The notes beneath the pieces are model-generated. The model was not told the origin of the DNA, ran no database searches, and worked only from the letters and a program-made list of their open reading frames with translations. The position numbers were made by a program, and so were the translations under genes. 64,000 bases of DNA. Source: Planctomycetia bacterium (GTDB lineage Bacteria; Planctomycetota; Planctomycetia; Gemmatales; Gemmataceae). Position 1 is the first letter of the stretch; every line of letters begins with the position of its first letter. The stretch lies in contig SYCV01000066.1 of NCBI GenBank assembly GCA_005786805.1, positions 1 through 64,000 of the forward strand, given 5' to 3'. Shown piece after piece: positions 1 through 9,946 of this stretch.

Positions 1-93
1 CCAGCCCTTCTTGAAGCCCATCACAGTGATATCAACTTACTTCTGCTCACCGCTGATAGACCAGCACGTCTTCGAAAGACTGGCTCGAATCAG
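1..93 (+). pseudogene. menD: menD fragment (2-succinyl-5-enolpyruvyl-6-hydroxy-3-cyclohexene-1-carboxylate synthase), cut by the window start and truncated at about nt 93
   Basis: Frame +1 reads PALLEAHHSDINLLLLTADRPARLRKTGSNQ, which matches the MenD N-terminal signature (YPALIEA...LLTADRPPEL...GANQ). Similarity stops after GSNQ, where the antisense of the M20 gene begins. Confidence 0.75.
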
Positions 94-752
94 AGGGCAA
101 TACTTGCTACCATGATCGAGGAAATGCCTTTTTCAGGATAGACTCCCGCGTGGGATGCCCGGCCAAAAATTTCGACTTCAAACCGTTCCGCGCCTACTGC
201 TCCGATCGTAATCCCCTCCGGGCCTCTTCCATCAACATTAAATCCCATGGCGGGATTTCCCAGATCTTGGGGCTTTACATACCGAGCCCCAAACAAACCA
301 CTTTCTTCACGAACAGTGAAAAGCAGCGTTATAGGAGGGTGGGGGATATTTTCTCTGATCAGTTTGGCGGCAAGGTACATCAGGCATGCCACACCAGTGC
401 GATTGTCGCCACCCAGTGCTGTCTTTCCCGACGCTGTGATTTTTTTGCCTTTTAATAAGGGAATAGCCCCGGCGCATAATGGCACGGTATCAAGGTGGGT
501 TGAGAATAATAATCGAGGCCCGCTGGAGGTTCCTGGCAGGGTTACGATAAGATTTCCGCATTCGGTGGGAAGTGGAATTTCCTTGTGTGCTGAGTCATGC
601 TTTATGAGATTTTTTGGAATACCGAGTTTGATAAGTGTGGAAGCCACATGTTTGGCAATTGCAGATTCCTTTCCTGTGATGCCATTGATTTTTAAGCAAT
701 CCATCAATAGATCCAAGGCCCATTTTTGGTTTAAAGAGGAAAGGTTAGCCAT
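90..752 (-). CDS. M20 family metallopeptidase (peptidase T-like), apparently 3'-truncated
   Basis: STHLDTVP, GGDNRTGVA, VREESGLFGA, NVDGRGPEG and SHAGVYPEKG motifs. The ORF stops at 220 aa, in the dimerisation domain, well short of the usual ~370 aa or more. Confidence 0.8.
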   Translation of the reverse strand: MANLSSLNQKWALDLLMDCLKINGITGKESAIAKHVASTLIKLGIPKNLIKHDSAHKEIPLPTECGNLIVTLPGTSSGPRLLFSTHLDTVPLCAGAIPLLKGKKITASGKTALGGDNRTGVACLMYLAAKLIRENIPHPPITLLFTVREESGLFGARYVKPQDLGNPAMGFNVDGRGPEGITIGAVGAERFEVEIFGRASHAGVYPEKGISSIMVASIAL

Positions 753-926
753 AATATCGGACTCCGTTGAAAGATTGTAAACTATTGCAAGCTATGGATT
801 TATACCCAGAAAAATTGCTGGTTTCAAGGAAATTGAAGGATCTTTTATTTGATTGGCTTTAAAAAGAGTAAAATAGATTTCCATGTAGGGCCGAATCAGG
901 CTCTTTTTCAATTTTGGGGTTTAAGG

Positions 927-2897
927 ATGAGCGATCCTGGTCATTCGCAGCATTCCAAAGGTCATCAGACTTTTTGGATGTGGGCGATGTGTCTCACAGG
1001 TGTGGATTACTTCAGTACTCTTGGTTACCAACCCTCCATAGCTTATGAAGCCGCCGGAAAACTTTCCCCCTTTGCCACCCTGGTTGTGGTGCTGGTGACA
1101 CTTTTTGGCGCTTTTCCCGTTTACTCCTATGTGGCCGGGAAATCGTTCCGGGGATTGGGATCGATCGGGATGTTGGAGAAACTACTCCACGGATGGGTTG
1201 GAAAAGCCTTGGTGATGACTCTTCTGGGATTTGCTGCAACTGATTTCGTCATCACAAAGACACTTTCAGCCGCTGATGCGGCGGAACATGTTATTTCAAA
1301 TTCATTCTGGCCGCTTGGTTTTGAATCAATGGGCCATGATAAGCAACGATTGTTGTTGACCATGGGACTTCTGATAATGTTGGGTGGAATGTTTTTACGG
1401 GGGTTTTCAGAAGTTATCGGCGTGGCGGTGCTGATTGTGGTTGTTTACATGTCGTTAAACCTTACCATCATCATCTCCTGCATGATTCATCTGTTTCAAC
1501 ACCCTGAATATTTCACACAATGGCTCATGGATGTTGAATTGGGTGGGGATCATTGGCATTTGGAGCATGCTCCGCAAATACCATTCTCCGGCATACCTGC
1601 GATTTTGGTGCTCTCACTTTTGTTGTTCCCAAAACTAGCGCTTGGTCTCAGCGGGTTTGAGACAGGCATTGCCATCATGGGTATCATCAAAGGTGATGAA
1701 ACTGATACGCCTGAAAATCCAGTTGGTCGTATTCGGAACACGAAAAAGTTGCTCCTCTCCGCCGGCTTGATCATGTCTTTTTTTCTCATTGGTTCCTCGA
1801 TTGTGGTGAGCACACTTATTCCCTCGGAAAATTTGATCGCGGCTTCCAACATGGTTGGCGCATCAGCCAAGGACAGGGCGTTGTCATTTCTCGCTCATGG
1901 TGAAAGCCCAAGGATAAATGTTTTCCCCTTTGGTTCGGTATTCGGGACCTTGTATGACATAAGCACAGTTTCAATACTTTGGTTTGCCGGTGCCAGTGCC
2001 ATGGCTGCCCTGATAAATCTTGTACCCCAATATCTGCCCCGATACGGCATGGCCCCCGAGTGGTCCCGTGCGATCCGTCCGATGGTGATTTTTTTCACCC
2101 TTGTGAACTTGCTGGTTACCTGGGTGTTTGATGCTGATGTAAGCGCCCAGGGTGGTGCTTATGCGACTGGTGTTTTAATGCTTATCTTAAGTGCCTGCAT
2201 CGCCTCAGTTATTGAGATTTATCGCTCCCGCAAAGGTATGTTTTTGTCACGGGTGCCGTGGTATTTTTCAATGGTCACCATTGCATTTGCCTACACAGCC
2301 TTTGCGGTTATCATTGAAAAACCTGAAGGATTGAAAATAGGAGCGTTTTTCATCGGTGCCATTTTTATCTCCTCTTTTGTTTCGCGGTTGCGTAGGTCTA
2401 CCGAACTACGATTCCTGGGTTTTGAATTTGTGGATGATCATTCCAGGTTCTTGTGGGAAACGCTTGAGCACCTTGAGTTTCCTGTACTGGTGCCTCATCG
2501 GCCCGGACGCAGGGAATTGCTTATCAAAGAGGCTATAATCCGCAAGGAGCATCGAATCAGTTCGGATGTTCCCATATTATTCCTTGAAGTCTCGAGGGGT
2601 GATACCAGTGAATTCTACCAGCAACCTTTGCTCGAGGTGGAGCAGTATGATGGTCGTTTTGTTTTGAAAGTTTCGCGTTGCTCATCAATCTCCCATGTGA
2701 TCGCCGCAATTGCCCTTGAACTAAGCAAATACGGAAGCCCGCCTGAAATTCATTTTGGCTGGTCGGATGAAAGCACCCTGTCTGCTAATTTGAGCTTTTT
2801 ATTATTTGGTGAGGGTAATGTTCCGTGGATGGTTAGGGAACTCATTTCAAAGGCCCAACCAAATGCTGAAAAACAACCAAGAATTATTATTGGTTAA
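927..2897 (+). CDS. APC superfamily amino acid permease with soluble C-terminal extension
   Basis: Many hydrophobic TM segments; N-terminal GVDYFSTLGYQPSIAYEAAG. The ORF opens at 849, but ATG 927 (MSDPGHSQ) follows an AAGGA-like site and looks more likely. Confidence 0.75.
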   Translation: MSDPGHSQHSKGHQTFWMWAMCLTGVDYFSTLGYQPSIAYEAAGKLSPFATLVVVLVTLFGAFPVYSYVAGKSFRGLGSIGMLEKLLHGWVGKALVMTLLGFAATDFVITKTLSAADAAEHVISNSFWPLGFESMGHDKQRLLLTMGLLIMLGGMFLRGFSEVIGVAVLIVVVYMSLNLTIIISCMIHLFQHPEYFTQWLMDVELGGDHWHLEHAPQIPFSGIPAILVLSLLLFPKLALGLSGFETGIAIMGIIKGDETDTPENPVGRIRNTKKLLLSAGLIMSFFLIGSSIVVSTLIPSENLIAASNMVGASAKDRALSFLAHGESPRINVFPFGSVFGTLYDISTVSILWFAGASAMAALINLVPQYLPRYGMAPEWSRAIRPMVIFFTLVNLLVTWVFDADVSAQGGAYATGVLMLILSACIASVIEIYRSRKGMFLSRVPWYFSMVTIAFAYTAFAVIIEKPEGLKIGAFFIGAIFISSFVSRLRRSTELRFLGFEFVDDHSRFLWETLEHLEFPVLVPHRPGRRELLIKEAIIRKEHRISSDVPILFLEVSRGDTSEFYQQPLLEVEQYDGRFVLKVSRCSSISHVIAAIALELSKYGSPPEIHFGWSDESTLSANLSFLLFGEGNVPWMVRELISKAQPNAEKQPRIIIG

Positions 2898-2970
2898 CAA
2901 TTGCTCTTTGATGAACGCTAAAATAGTATTTAAACCGTCATGAGGATTAAATTCACGGGGTCAAACAGGT

Positions 2971-4902
2971 ATGAGAATTAAAAATATTTTTGGTCTGGTT
3001 CTGCCTTCACTTGTTATCTGGGGACTTGCTTTGTCTCCCTTGCCCGGAGCTGATAAAGATTCCTTGCCCTCCACTGAAAATGTGAAAAAGGATATTTTTT
3101 TCCTCGCATCTGATAAGTGTGAGGGGCGCGGTCCGTTGACCAAGGGATTGGATCTTGCTGCGGATTACATAAGCGGGCAATTCAAGGACGCAGGCCTCAA
3201 GCCTCTTGGCAAGGATGGTTCATATTTCCAGCCTTTTAAAATCGCGGGCGCAAAGTTGGATGAAAAACCAAATTTGGTGATAAAGGCTTCAAATTTGCAG
3301 GTGGATACACAACCTAAAAATCGAAGGTTCAAGTTTTCCCATAGGTTGGATACTTCAGGGAAACAGGAAAAAATATTCGCTTTGGAGGTGGGTAAGGATT
3401 TTGAGGCAATGGGATTGTCACAAGCCGGAAAAGCAAATGGAAACATTGTTTTTTGCGGATTTGGAATAACAGTGGATGACGGCAAGAAATACGATGATTA
3501 TTCAAACATAGATGCCAAGGGCAAAATTGTCATGGTTCTTCGGGATGCCCCCAAGTTCAAGGAAGAGTCCAAGATATTTGATTCAAATGGAAAAAAAAGA
3601 CAGTTGGCTTCGTTGACTGAAAAGATTTTGAATGCCGAAAAACACGGGGCCTTGGCGGTGCTTTTTGTAAATGACCGGGATACTGCCAAGGAGACTTCAG
3701 ATGCATTGTTGCCATTTAATTACACCGCGCTTGCGCGAAGTCCCGGTAAGATTCCCGCATTTCATCTCTCGAGGTCCATCGCCGGTGAATTGGTCAGCGT
3801 GGCCTTGGGCAAAAACCTTGATGATATCCAGAAAAATATCGAGGAATCGATGGTTTCCGCCAGTGCTTTATTGGATGCGATCTCGGTCGATTTGGAATTA
3901 AAGCTTACCCGTGGGAAAGATGTTGTACCCTTGAAAAATATCGCAGGGGTCTTGGATGGAAGTGGCCCGTTGGCTAATGAAACCATTGTGATTGGTGCCC
4001 ATTATGACCATTTGGGGTACGGTGGGGCGGGTAGTCTATCGAGCCAGAAAAAACTTTTGATCCATCATGGTGCGGATGATAACGGTTCCGGAACCACGGG
4101 GATGCTTGAACTGGTGCGAAGATTTTCAGCCATCAAAAATCGGCAGGGAAGAAAAATCTTGTTCATGGCCTTTAGTGGCGAGGAATTGGGGCTATTTGGC
4201 TCCGCCCACTTTGTGAACAATCCGTTGATTCCAATTTCTGAAATTTCCGCCATGGTGAATCTGGACATGATTGGGCGCTTGTCCAAGGATGCCGATACCA
4301 AGAAAGACAAGGTTCTTCTCGAAGGCACAGGTACTGCTGAAATATTTGAGCCACTTTTGGACAAGAAGAACAGTTCCGGGGATTTTGTTTTTGTAAAGAA
4401 AAAAAGTGGATTTGGGCCCAGTGACCATGCGTCGTTCTGTGAGAAAAAAATTCCAGTGCTTTTCTTCTGGACTGGTACACACCCGGAATACCATACCCCT
4501 TTGGATACAGCCGAAAGAATCAATCTTGATGGATTGTTGAAGATAGTGGGGTTCGTCGAAAAAATAGTCGTTGAATTATCCCAGGTTGAAAAAAGACCCG
4601 CTTTTGTCGAGGTCAAGGGTGGTGCTTCCCCAAGGCCTGCTGGAAATATGCCAAGGTTGGGAATTCGGCCCGGATACTCAGATGATAAGGAAGGCGTGCT
4701 TGTGGAAGGTGTTTCGGACGGTGATCCTGCCGCAAAAGCTGGGATCAAGAAGGGGGATAGGATCATTGAAATCAGTGGGAAAAAAGTCGGCAACATTGAA
4801 ACCTACATGCAAATCATGGCTGGAGAGAAAAAAGGAACAACCATCGATGTGGGAGTTGAAAGGGATGGTAAAAAAATCAAAGTGCCGGTGAAACTGGATT
4901 GA
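2971..4902 (+). CDS. Secreted M28 family aminopeptidase with PA-like insert and C-terminal PDZ domain
   Basis: Signal peptide; GAHYDHLGYGG, HHGADDNGSGT, FSGEELGLFGS and NLDMIGR metal-site motifs; C-terminal DGDPAAKAGIKKGDRIIEISGKKV PDZ. Confidence 0.88.
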   Translation: MRIKNIFGLVLPSLVIWGLALSPLPGADKDSLPSTENVKKDIFFLASDKCEGRGPLTKGLDLAADYISGQFKDAGLKPLGKDGSYFQPFKIAGAKLDEKPNLVIKASNLQVDTQPKNRRFKFSHRLDTSGKQEKIFALEVGKDFEAMGLSQAGKANGNIVFCGFGITVDDGKKYDDYSNIDAKGKIVMVLRDAPKFKEESKIFDSNGKKRQLASLTEKILNAEKHGALAVLFVNDRDTAKETSDALLPFNYTALARSPGKIPAFHLSRSIAGELVSVALGKNLDDIQKNIEESMVSASALLDAISVDLELKLTRGKDVVPLKNIAGVLDGSGPLANETIVIGAHYDHLGYGGAGSLSSQKKLLIHHGADDNGSGTTGMLELVRRFSAIKNRQGRKILFMAFSGEELGLFGSAHFVNNPLIPISEISAMVNLDMIGRLSKDADTKKDKVLLEGTGTAEIFEPLLDKKNSSGDFVFVKKKSGFGPSDHASFCEKKIPVLFFWTGTHPEYHTPLDTAERINLDGLLKIVGFVEKIVVELSQVEKRPAFVEVKGGASPRPAGNMPRLGIRPGYSDDKEGVLVEGVSDGDPAAKAGIKKGDRIIEISGKKVGNIETYMQIMAGEKKGTTIDVGVERDGKKIKVPVKLD

Positions 4903-4911
4903 TTCGTGGTG

Positions 4912-5595
4912 TTATTTGCCCCCGAATATCCAACTTAGGAAGCTTTTTGAATTGGCTGTCTGCTTTGAAGGGGCGGTGCTTTGGTCATCCGTTTTTAATC
5001 CGCGCAAAGGTTCCGTCCCCGCATTTTGAAGCCTGGATTTTATTGACTCTATCTTGCTTTTTAAAACGGGGTCCTTGGATTGCTTCTCTATCTCAATTTC
5101 CAAATCGGCTTTTAATCTTTCCAAGTCATACTTCTGCCTGGCAAGTTCAGCTCTCTCCCTGCTTGCACGAATTTCCTCGTCGCACAATTGCTTTTCCATC
5201 AATGCGATTTCTTTGATAAGTGATTCTTTTTTAGATTCTAAATCCCCGATACCGGCGGATAAGTCACTCCCGCTGGTGGATTGTTGTGTCTTCTCAATTC
5301 CAATATCGTTGCCACCCGGGCCGTAAAGGCGGTCCTCCAATTCCGTGATGACCTTTTGCAGTTCCAGGTTCTCGGAGTGTAATTTTCGTATAGTCTCAGA
5401 TTTTTCCTCAAGCAACTGTTCTAACTCGTTTTCGGGGAGAAGTGTTCCGAATGATTTCTGATTGTTGCCTGAAAGATTTGAATTCGTAAGCGCTTGATCC
5501 AACTCCAGGCAAAGCTTTTTGAGTTGCTCATTTTCTTCACGCAAAGCTGCCATTTCGTCAGGCATTTTAGTTCCTTCAATCAATATCCGTTGCAA
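4912..5595 (-). CDS. Hypothetical coiled-coil protein
   Basis: 227 aa ORF rich in E/K/L heptads (EEKSETIRKLHSENLELQKVITELEDRL). Confidence 0.6.
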   Translation of the reverse strand: MQRILIEGTKMPDEMAALREENEQLKKLCLELDQALTNSNLSGNNQKSFGTLLPENELEQLLEEKSETIRKLHSENLELQKVITELEDRLYGPGGNDIGIEKTQQSTSGSDLSAGIGDLESKKESLIKEIALMEKQLCDEEIRASRERAELARQKYDLERLKADLEIEIEKQSKDPVLKSKIESIKSRLQNAGTEPLRGLKTDDQSTAPSKQTANSKSFLSWIFGGK

Positions 5596-5775
5596 GATGA
5601 TTTTTTTTTGTGACTATTGAAATTATAGGCGGAAAAAAAATAGTTCCCATCTAATCAAATTATTTTTGATGTCTAACTTTCCACTATTAGTAGCATACGC
5701 CTTTTTGTTTAATTGTTCTACTATATATTCAAGGGATTGTAGGTTCAGGCACCCCCTTCCTTAAGAGGAAAAACG

Positions 5776-6975
5776 ATGAAGGAATTCCAATTAGGTTTTG
5801 GATGTGAGACATGGGAATTGAAGTTCAGCGAAGATCAAGTTGTAGAGGAATTCCTGCCAAATTTGAAAGTCACCACTACTAAAGTCATGGATCTTGTTTG
5901 TAATGCACTGGCTAACCCGGTTGGATATCCTGAGCTTAAGCGGGCGATTACTCCTGATGATCGGTTGGCCATTGTTATGGTTGATCAATTCAATGGTTTT
6001 TTTGAAATACTGGTTTCGGTACTCCGGTATGTTTTGGATGCTGGTGTGGCAATGGAAAATGTGACCATTGTATGCCTTGCTGAGGCTGATTCTGATTCAT
6101 GGGTTGAGAATCTTCCTGATGAATTCAATGAGATAAAAATTGAGATCCATAATCCCGATAATAAGAAAAGTCATGCGTTTTTGACATCAGATGAAAATAT
6201 TGGAAAGCTCTATCTCAATCGGACTATCATTGAGGCGGACCAGATTATAGTTTTGGGGAAAAGACAGTTTGACCCAGTATTCGGGATTTCGGGGGCAGAA
6301 TCAGATCTTTACCCGACTTTTGCAAATTCCGAAATGATAGCCTCATTTTCAAAAACGAACATGTCCGATTCAGCACCAGGTTCATCCATGGCCATGCAAC
6401 AGGCTGTCAAGGTCTCCTGGTTGCTGGGTGCCCCATATTTTATCCAGGTGATTGAGGGCGCAAATCAATCTGTTGAGGAAATTATCGTTGGAGCTAGCGA
6501 AGCTAACAGGTTTGCGGAAAAGAAACTAAACGAGATATGGAAACGCGAAACTTTAAAAACTTATGAGATTGTAATTGCATTGGTCGGCGGGCCGGGCGAG
6601 AAAATTGGATTTGCCCAGTTATGCAGGGCGGTTGGATGTGCCAAAAGGATTGTGAAAAAAAACGGGGTTGTTGTTTTGTTGGCAAAGGCGGACTTGGATC
6701 TCGAAGTCATCAAAAAACAGCTTGATATCAAAGCTTCTGGCAAGAATGAGATTGCGTCTTCGAGGGTTTCTCCCCACCTAATAAGACAGTGGGTGGAAGC
6801 TGCCTCAGAGAATAAAGTTTTTGTGTCAACTTTTGAAGGAGGGGGCGATGTTGGGCGTTTGCTTGCCAAACCGTTGCATTCCACCGGGGAATTATCCAAG
6901 CTTTTATCTGGTGGGAAAGAAATAGCGATCATTCGTGATGCCCATAAGGCCCGTATTGAAATCAGGAAGCGATAG
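5776..6975 (+). CDS. LarA-like (DUF2088-type) protein, apparently lacking nickel-pincer ligands
   Basis: Overall LarA layout (TPDDRLAIVMVDQ..., EADQIIVLG..., FGISGAESDLYP, KVSWLLGAPYFIQVIEG) with substitutions at the expected catalytic positions. SD-like AGAGGAAAAA upstream. Confidence 0.65.
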   Translation: MKEFQLGFGCETWELKFSEDQVVEEFLPNLKVTTTKVMDLVCNALANPVGYPELKRAITPDDRLAIVMVDQFNGFFEILVSVLRYVLDAGVAMENVTIVCLAEADSDSWVENLPDEFNEIKIEIHNPDNKKSHAFLTSDENIGKLYLNRTIIEADQIIVLGKRQFDPVFGISGAESDLYPTFANSEMIASFSKTNMSDSAPGSSMAMQQAVKVSWLLGAPYFIQVIEGANQSVEEIIVGASEANRFAEKKLNEIWKRETLKTYEIVIALVGGPGEKIGFAQLCRAVGCAKRIVKKNGVVVLLAKADLDLEVIKKQLDIKASGKNEIASSRVSPHLIRQWVEAASENKVFVSTFEGGGDVGRLLAKPLHSTGELSKLLSGGKEIAIIRDAHKARIEIRKR

Positions 6976-7002
6976 AAGATAAATTTAAAGAAAGATCATG
7001 TC

Positions 7003-8085
7003 ATGGAACAAAATAAAAGTCTTGCTGATTTTATGTTGTCACAGGGAGCCATATTCGGCGATGAGCGATTGCCCCCGACTTCTTTTGGAGATAGTGAAGG
7101 GGAATATAAAGCCGCAAGGGTTGGAGTCGCGGTGTTTGATTTGTCAAACCGCGCAAAAATTGAAATGACTGGGCCGGATGTTCCCTCGTTTTTAAATAAC
7201 ATTTGCACAAATCAAGTCGCGGATTTGCCATTGGGTGGCGGTTGTGAAGCTTTTCTTACCACCGCAAAGGCGAAAGCTGTTGCCCACATAAGGGTCTACC
7301 ACATTCAACTTGCTGATGGCAGGCATGCTTATTGGATTGATGGCGCTCCTGCCATGAATCGTAAAATTGAAGAGCATTTGGATCATTATTTGATAAGCGA
7401 GCAGGTTGCTTTTGCGGACCGTACGGCAGATTTTGACCAGTTTCTTGTGGTTGGCCCGGAGACTAAATCAGTAATTGGAAAATTGGTCGGTGAGAAATTG
7501 CCTGAATTGGAGGCACATCAATTTTTAGTCAGGCCTTTGAAAGATGCGGGACCTTGCCACATTCGTTTCGAGCCGGACTTAAACATTTCCGCGTATGAGA
7601 TAGTATGTTTGAAAAGTCGCTCCATGGGCGTCTACATGGCTTTGTTGTCTGCCGGAGTCAAACCTGCTGGATCAGAGGCCCTGGAAATATTACGAGTGGA
7701 AGCTGGATATCCCGAAGCTGGCAAGGAAATCGAGGAAACCACTTTTATTCCTGAGTTGAATCGTGCTGGTCAAGCTATTTGCTCTACAAAGGGATGTTAT
7801 TTGGGGCAGGAACCGATAGTCATGGCCCGGGACCGCGGTCAGGTCAATAGATTATTGTTCGGTTTAATTTTGGAAAAAGGAGTTGTTTGCAAAGGGGCAT
7901 TGGTTTTTAAGGATGGAAATGAGGTTGGTAAGGTCACTTCATCAGTTTATTCCCCTTTCTTAAAAAAGTTCATAGCCCTTGCCTACCTCCGCAGGGGAAA
8001 CCATGAGATGGGAACCAATTTTGAAGTTGATTTTGGTGGGGTGATCCAGACGGCTGTCTCATGTTCATTGCCATTCAATTCCTGA
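7003..8085 (+). CDS. ygfZ: YgfZ/GcvT family folate-binding protein
   Basis: Conserved KGCYLGQEPI signature (TKGCYLGQEPIVMARDRGQVNR); N-terminal GVAVFDLSNRAKIEMTG. Confidence 0.85.
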   Translation: MEQNKSLADFMLSQGAIFGDERLPPTSFGDSEGEYKAARVGVAVFDLSNRAKIEMTGPDVPSFLNNICTNQVADLPLGGGCEAFLTTAKAKAVAHIRVYHIQLADGRHAYWIDGAPAMNRKIEEHLDHYLISEQVAFADRTADFDQFLVVGPETKSVIGKLVGEKLPELEAHQFLVRPLKDAGPCHIRFEPDLNISAYEIVCLKSRSMGVYMALLSAGVKPAGSEALEILRVEAGYPEAGKEIEETTFIPELNRAGQAICSTKGCYLGQEPIVMARDRGQVNRLLFGLILEKGVVCKGALVFKDGNEVGKVTSSVYSPFLKKFIALAYLRRGNHEMGTNFEVDFGGVIQTAVSCSLPFNS

Positions 8086-9136
8086 TGGATTGAAATAGTA
8101 GCACACCAAAAGCAATGCTGTTGAAACCAATGTGGATAAAAATTGGAGTGATGATATTACGGGTTTTCGCATATGCAAGTCCCATTCCCGTGCCTAGTAA
8201 AGTTAATCCCACGGGGGAAGGCCATGCGAATGCATGAATCATTCCAAAAAGTAAAGCTGTCGAAGCTATTGCAGCAATAGCCCTGTTTTTCTTGTTGATG
8301 ATGATTATCAATATTGAAACTAGAATGCTGAAAAGCAAAGGGAGCAGGGCTTTTGAGATATGTGTTTTGAACTGAAAAGAGTTCTCCGCGGAATTGTCAT
8401 TTGACATCAATAAAACAGCGTCATGCCAATCCGGGCTGAATTGGACCAAAGCCAAACAAACTGAACATGCCAGGATGACAAGAAAGCCGTTTTTTTTTGT
8501 TGTAATCCAAGGTTGTATAAGTCCCCGGAAAAATTGTTCCTCGAGTATCGGGCCGCCGATCACCGCGGAAAAAAAAACAAATGTCCATTCTATTGTCATT
8601 AGCTTTTCCCCTGCAAGTTGGGTCAGGGGATGGTCTGCAACATGCTGACCCGGAAGAAAATGTTGGATTTTAACCATTGAAAACTGAAGGAAATAGACCA
8701 ATGGGAGAAGAATTATCAGTGCGATAAATCCTTGTTTAACTGAGGGAAATATATCGGATTTTTTCCACCCTAGATCATTCATGCTGAGGCTAGTTGTGTT
8801 TGTCGCAAAATAGGGAAATAGTAAAGCTAAAAGAGGCAATGTAATTCCTGAAATCCATAATCCCATTCGGATATTTTGGATTTTATATTCTCCTGAAGTG
8901 GAATTAGCCTTAGCTTTTGCAACCAGGTCCGCGCCGTATTGTTTTTCCAGGATATTGCTTTTTTGAATCACTAAAGGCACAAAAGAAGCTGTCATAAAAA
9001 GCAACAACAGGCAGAGCGTGACCTTTGTAGCCAAAAGGTTTTCGAATCCGGTTTCACCCGGGCAGGATGAGTTCGTAAGATGATTGGTAGGTTCGTTCAT
9101 TGGATATTGTGGCGGACTGAAAAGCCTTTTGTACAA
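8075..9136 (-). CDS. CPBP family intramembrane glutamic endopeptidase
   Basis: EEQFFRG, FGMIHAFAW and HIGFNSIAF motifs in a multi-TM protein. Alternative start MNEPTNHL at about 9100. Confidence 0.82.
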   Translation of the reverse strand: MYKRLFSPPQYPMNEPTNHLTNSSCPGETGFENLLATKVTLCLLLLFMTASFVPLVIQKSNILEKQYGADLVAKAKANSTSGEYKIQNIRMGLWISGITLPLLALLFPYFATNTTSLSMNDLGWKKSDIFPSVKQGFIALIILLPLVYFLQFSMVKIQHFLPGQHVADHPLTQLAGEKLMTIEWTFVFFSAVIGGPILEEQFFRGLIQPWITTKKNGFLVILACSVCLALVQFSPDWHDAVLLMSNDNSAENSFQFKTHISKALLPLLFSILVSILIIIINKKNRAIAAIASTALLFGMIHAFAWPSPVGLTLLGTGMGLAYAKTRNIITPIFIHIGFNSIAFGVLLFQSIRN

Positions 9137-9160
9137 TTGACAGCAAAACTGGGAATTACC

Positions 9161-9946
9161 ATGGATACAATTCTAGACAAAATAGTTTCACGGAAGAAGG
9201 AGGAAGTTTTTCTTGGCAGGAAAAATATTCCAGAAAAAGAATTGTATAGTCTGATTGAGTCGGCGCCCGTGCGAGCATCTTTTTATGATGCTCTCGCGTC
9301 GGCAAGGAACATTGGGGTCATTGCGGAGATTAAAAAAGCCTCTCCCTCCGCTGGTGTAATGAGGGAAAGTTTCTGCCCTGAAACCATAGCGAGGGAATAC
9401 GAATCAGGGGGTGTTGATTGCATAAGCGTCCTGACAGACGAGCATTTTTTCAAGGGTAGTTTAAATGACCTTGGTATGGTCTCCAAAGCCGTAAAAACAC
9501 CATTGTTACGAAAAGAATTTGTTATTGACTACTACCAATTGTTGGAAGCCAGGGTTCATGGGGCAAGCGCTATATTATTTATTGCTGAGGTTCTTCTAGG
9601 CGATGATTTGAAATATCTGGTTGGTGAGGCCATCAAGCTTGGATTAGAACCATTGGTCGAGCTTTATGACCCTTGTCATCTTGATCGTGTGCTGGCAAGT
9701 GGCACTCGGTTGGTGGGGATCAATAATCGGGATTTACGCACTTTTGTGACCAACTTGGATCATACGCTGGATTTGTTGCCTAAAATTCCCCCAAGTTTTC
9801 TTGTTGTGAGTGAGAGTGGTATTCGCACCAATCAGGATGTTGAGCGATTGAAGAACGCCGGGGCAAGGGCGATTCTTGTTGGCGAAACATTCATGCGCTC
9901 AGGGGATATAACCTCCACCTTGAAAAAACTCAGGGGGGATGATTAA
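9161..9946 (+). CDS. trpC: Indole-3-glycerol-phosphate synthase
   Basis: AEIKKASPSAGV, SVLTDEHFFKGS, LLRKEFVIDYYQ, GINNRDLRTF, VSESGI. ORF opens at 9080; ATG 9161 (MDTILDKIVSRKKEEV) matches family N-termini. Confidence 0.93.
   Translation: MDTILDKIVSRKKEEVFLGRKNIPEKELYSLIESAPVRASFYDALASARNIGVIAEIKKASPSAGVMRESFCPETIAREYESGGVDCISVLTDEHFFKGSLNDLGMVSKAVKTPLLRKEFVIDYYQLLEARVHGASAILFIAEVLLGDDLKYLVGEAIKLGLEPLVELYDPCHLDRVLASGTRLVGINNRDLRTFVTNLDHTLDLLPKIPPSFLVVSESGIRTNQDVERLKNAGARAILVGETFMRSGDITSTLKKLRGDD

Noticed and set aside
4065-4796. 243-aa antisense ORF on the minus strand
   Set aside because: It lies wholly inside the M28 peptidase gene. The Ser/Pro-rich translation is typical of shadow ORFs, and no family is recognised.
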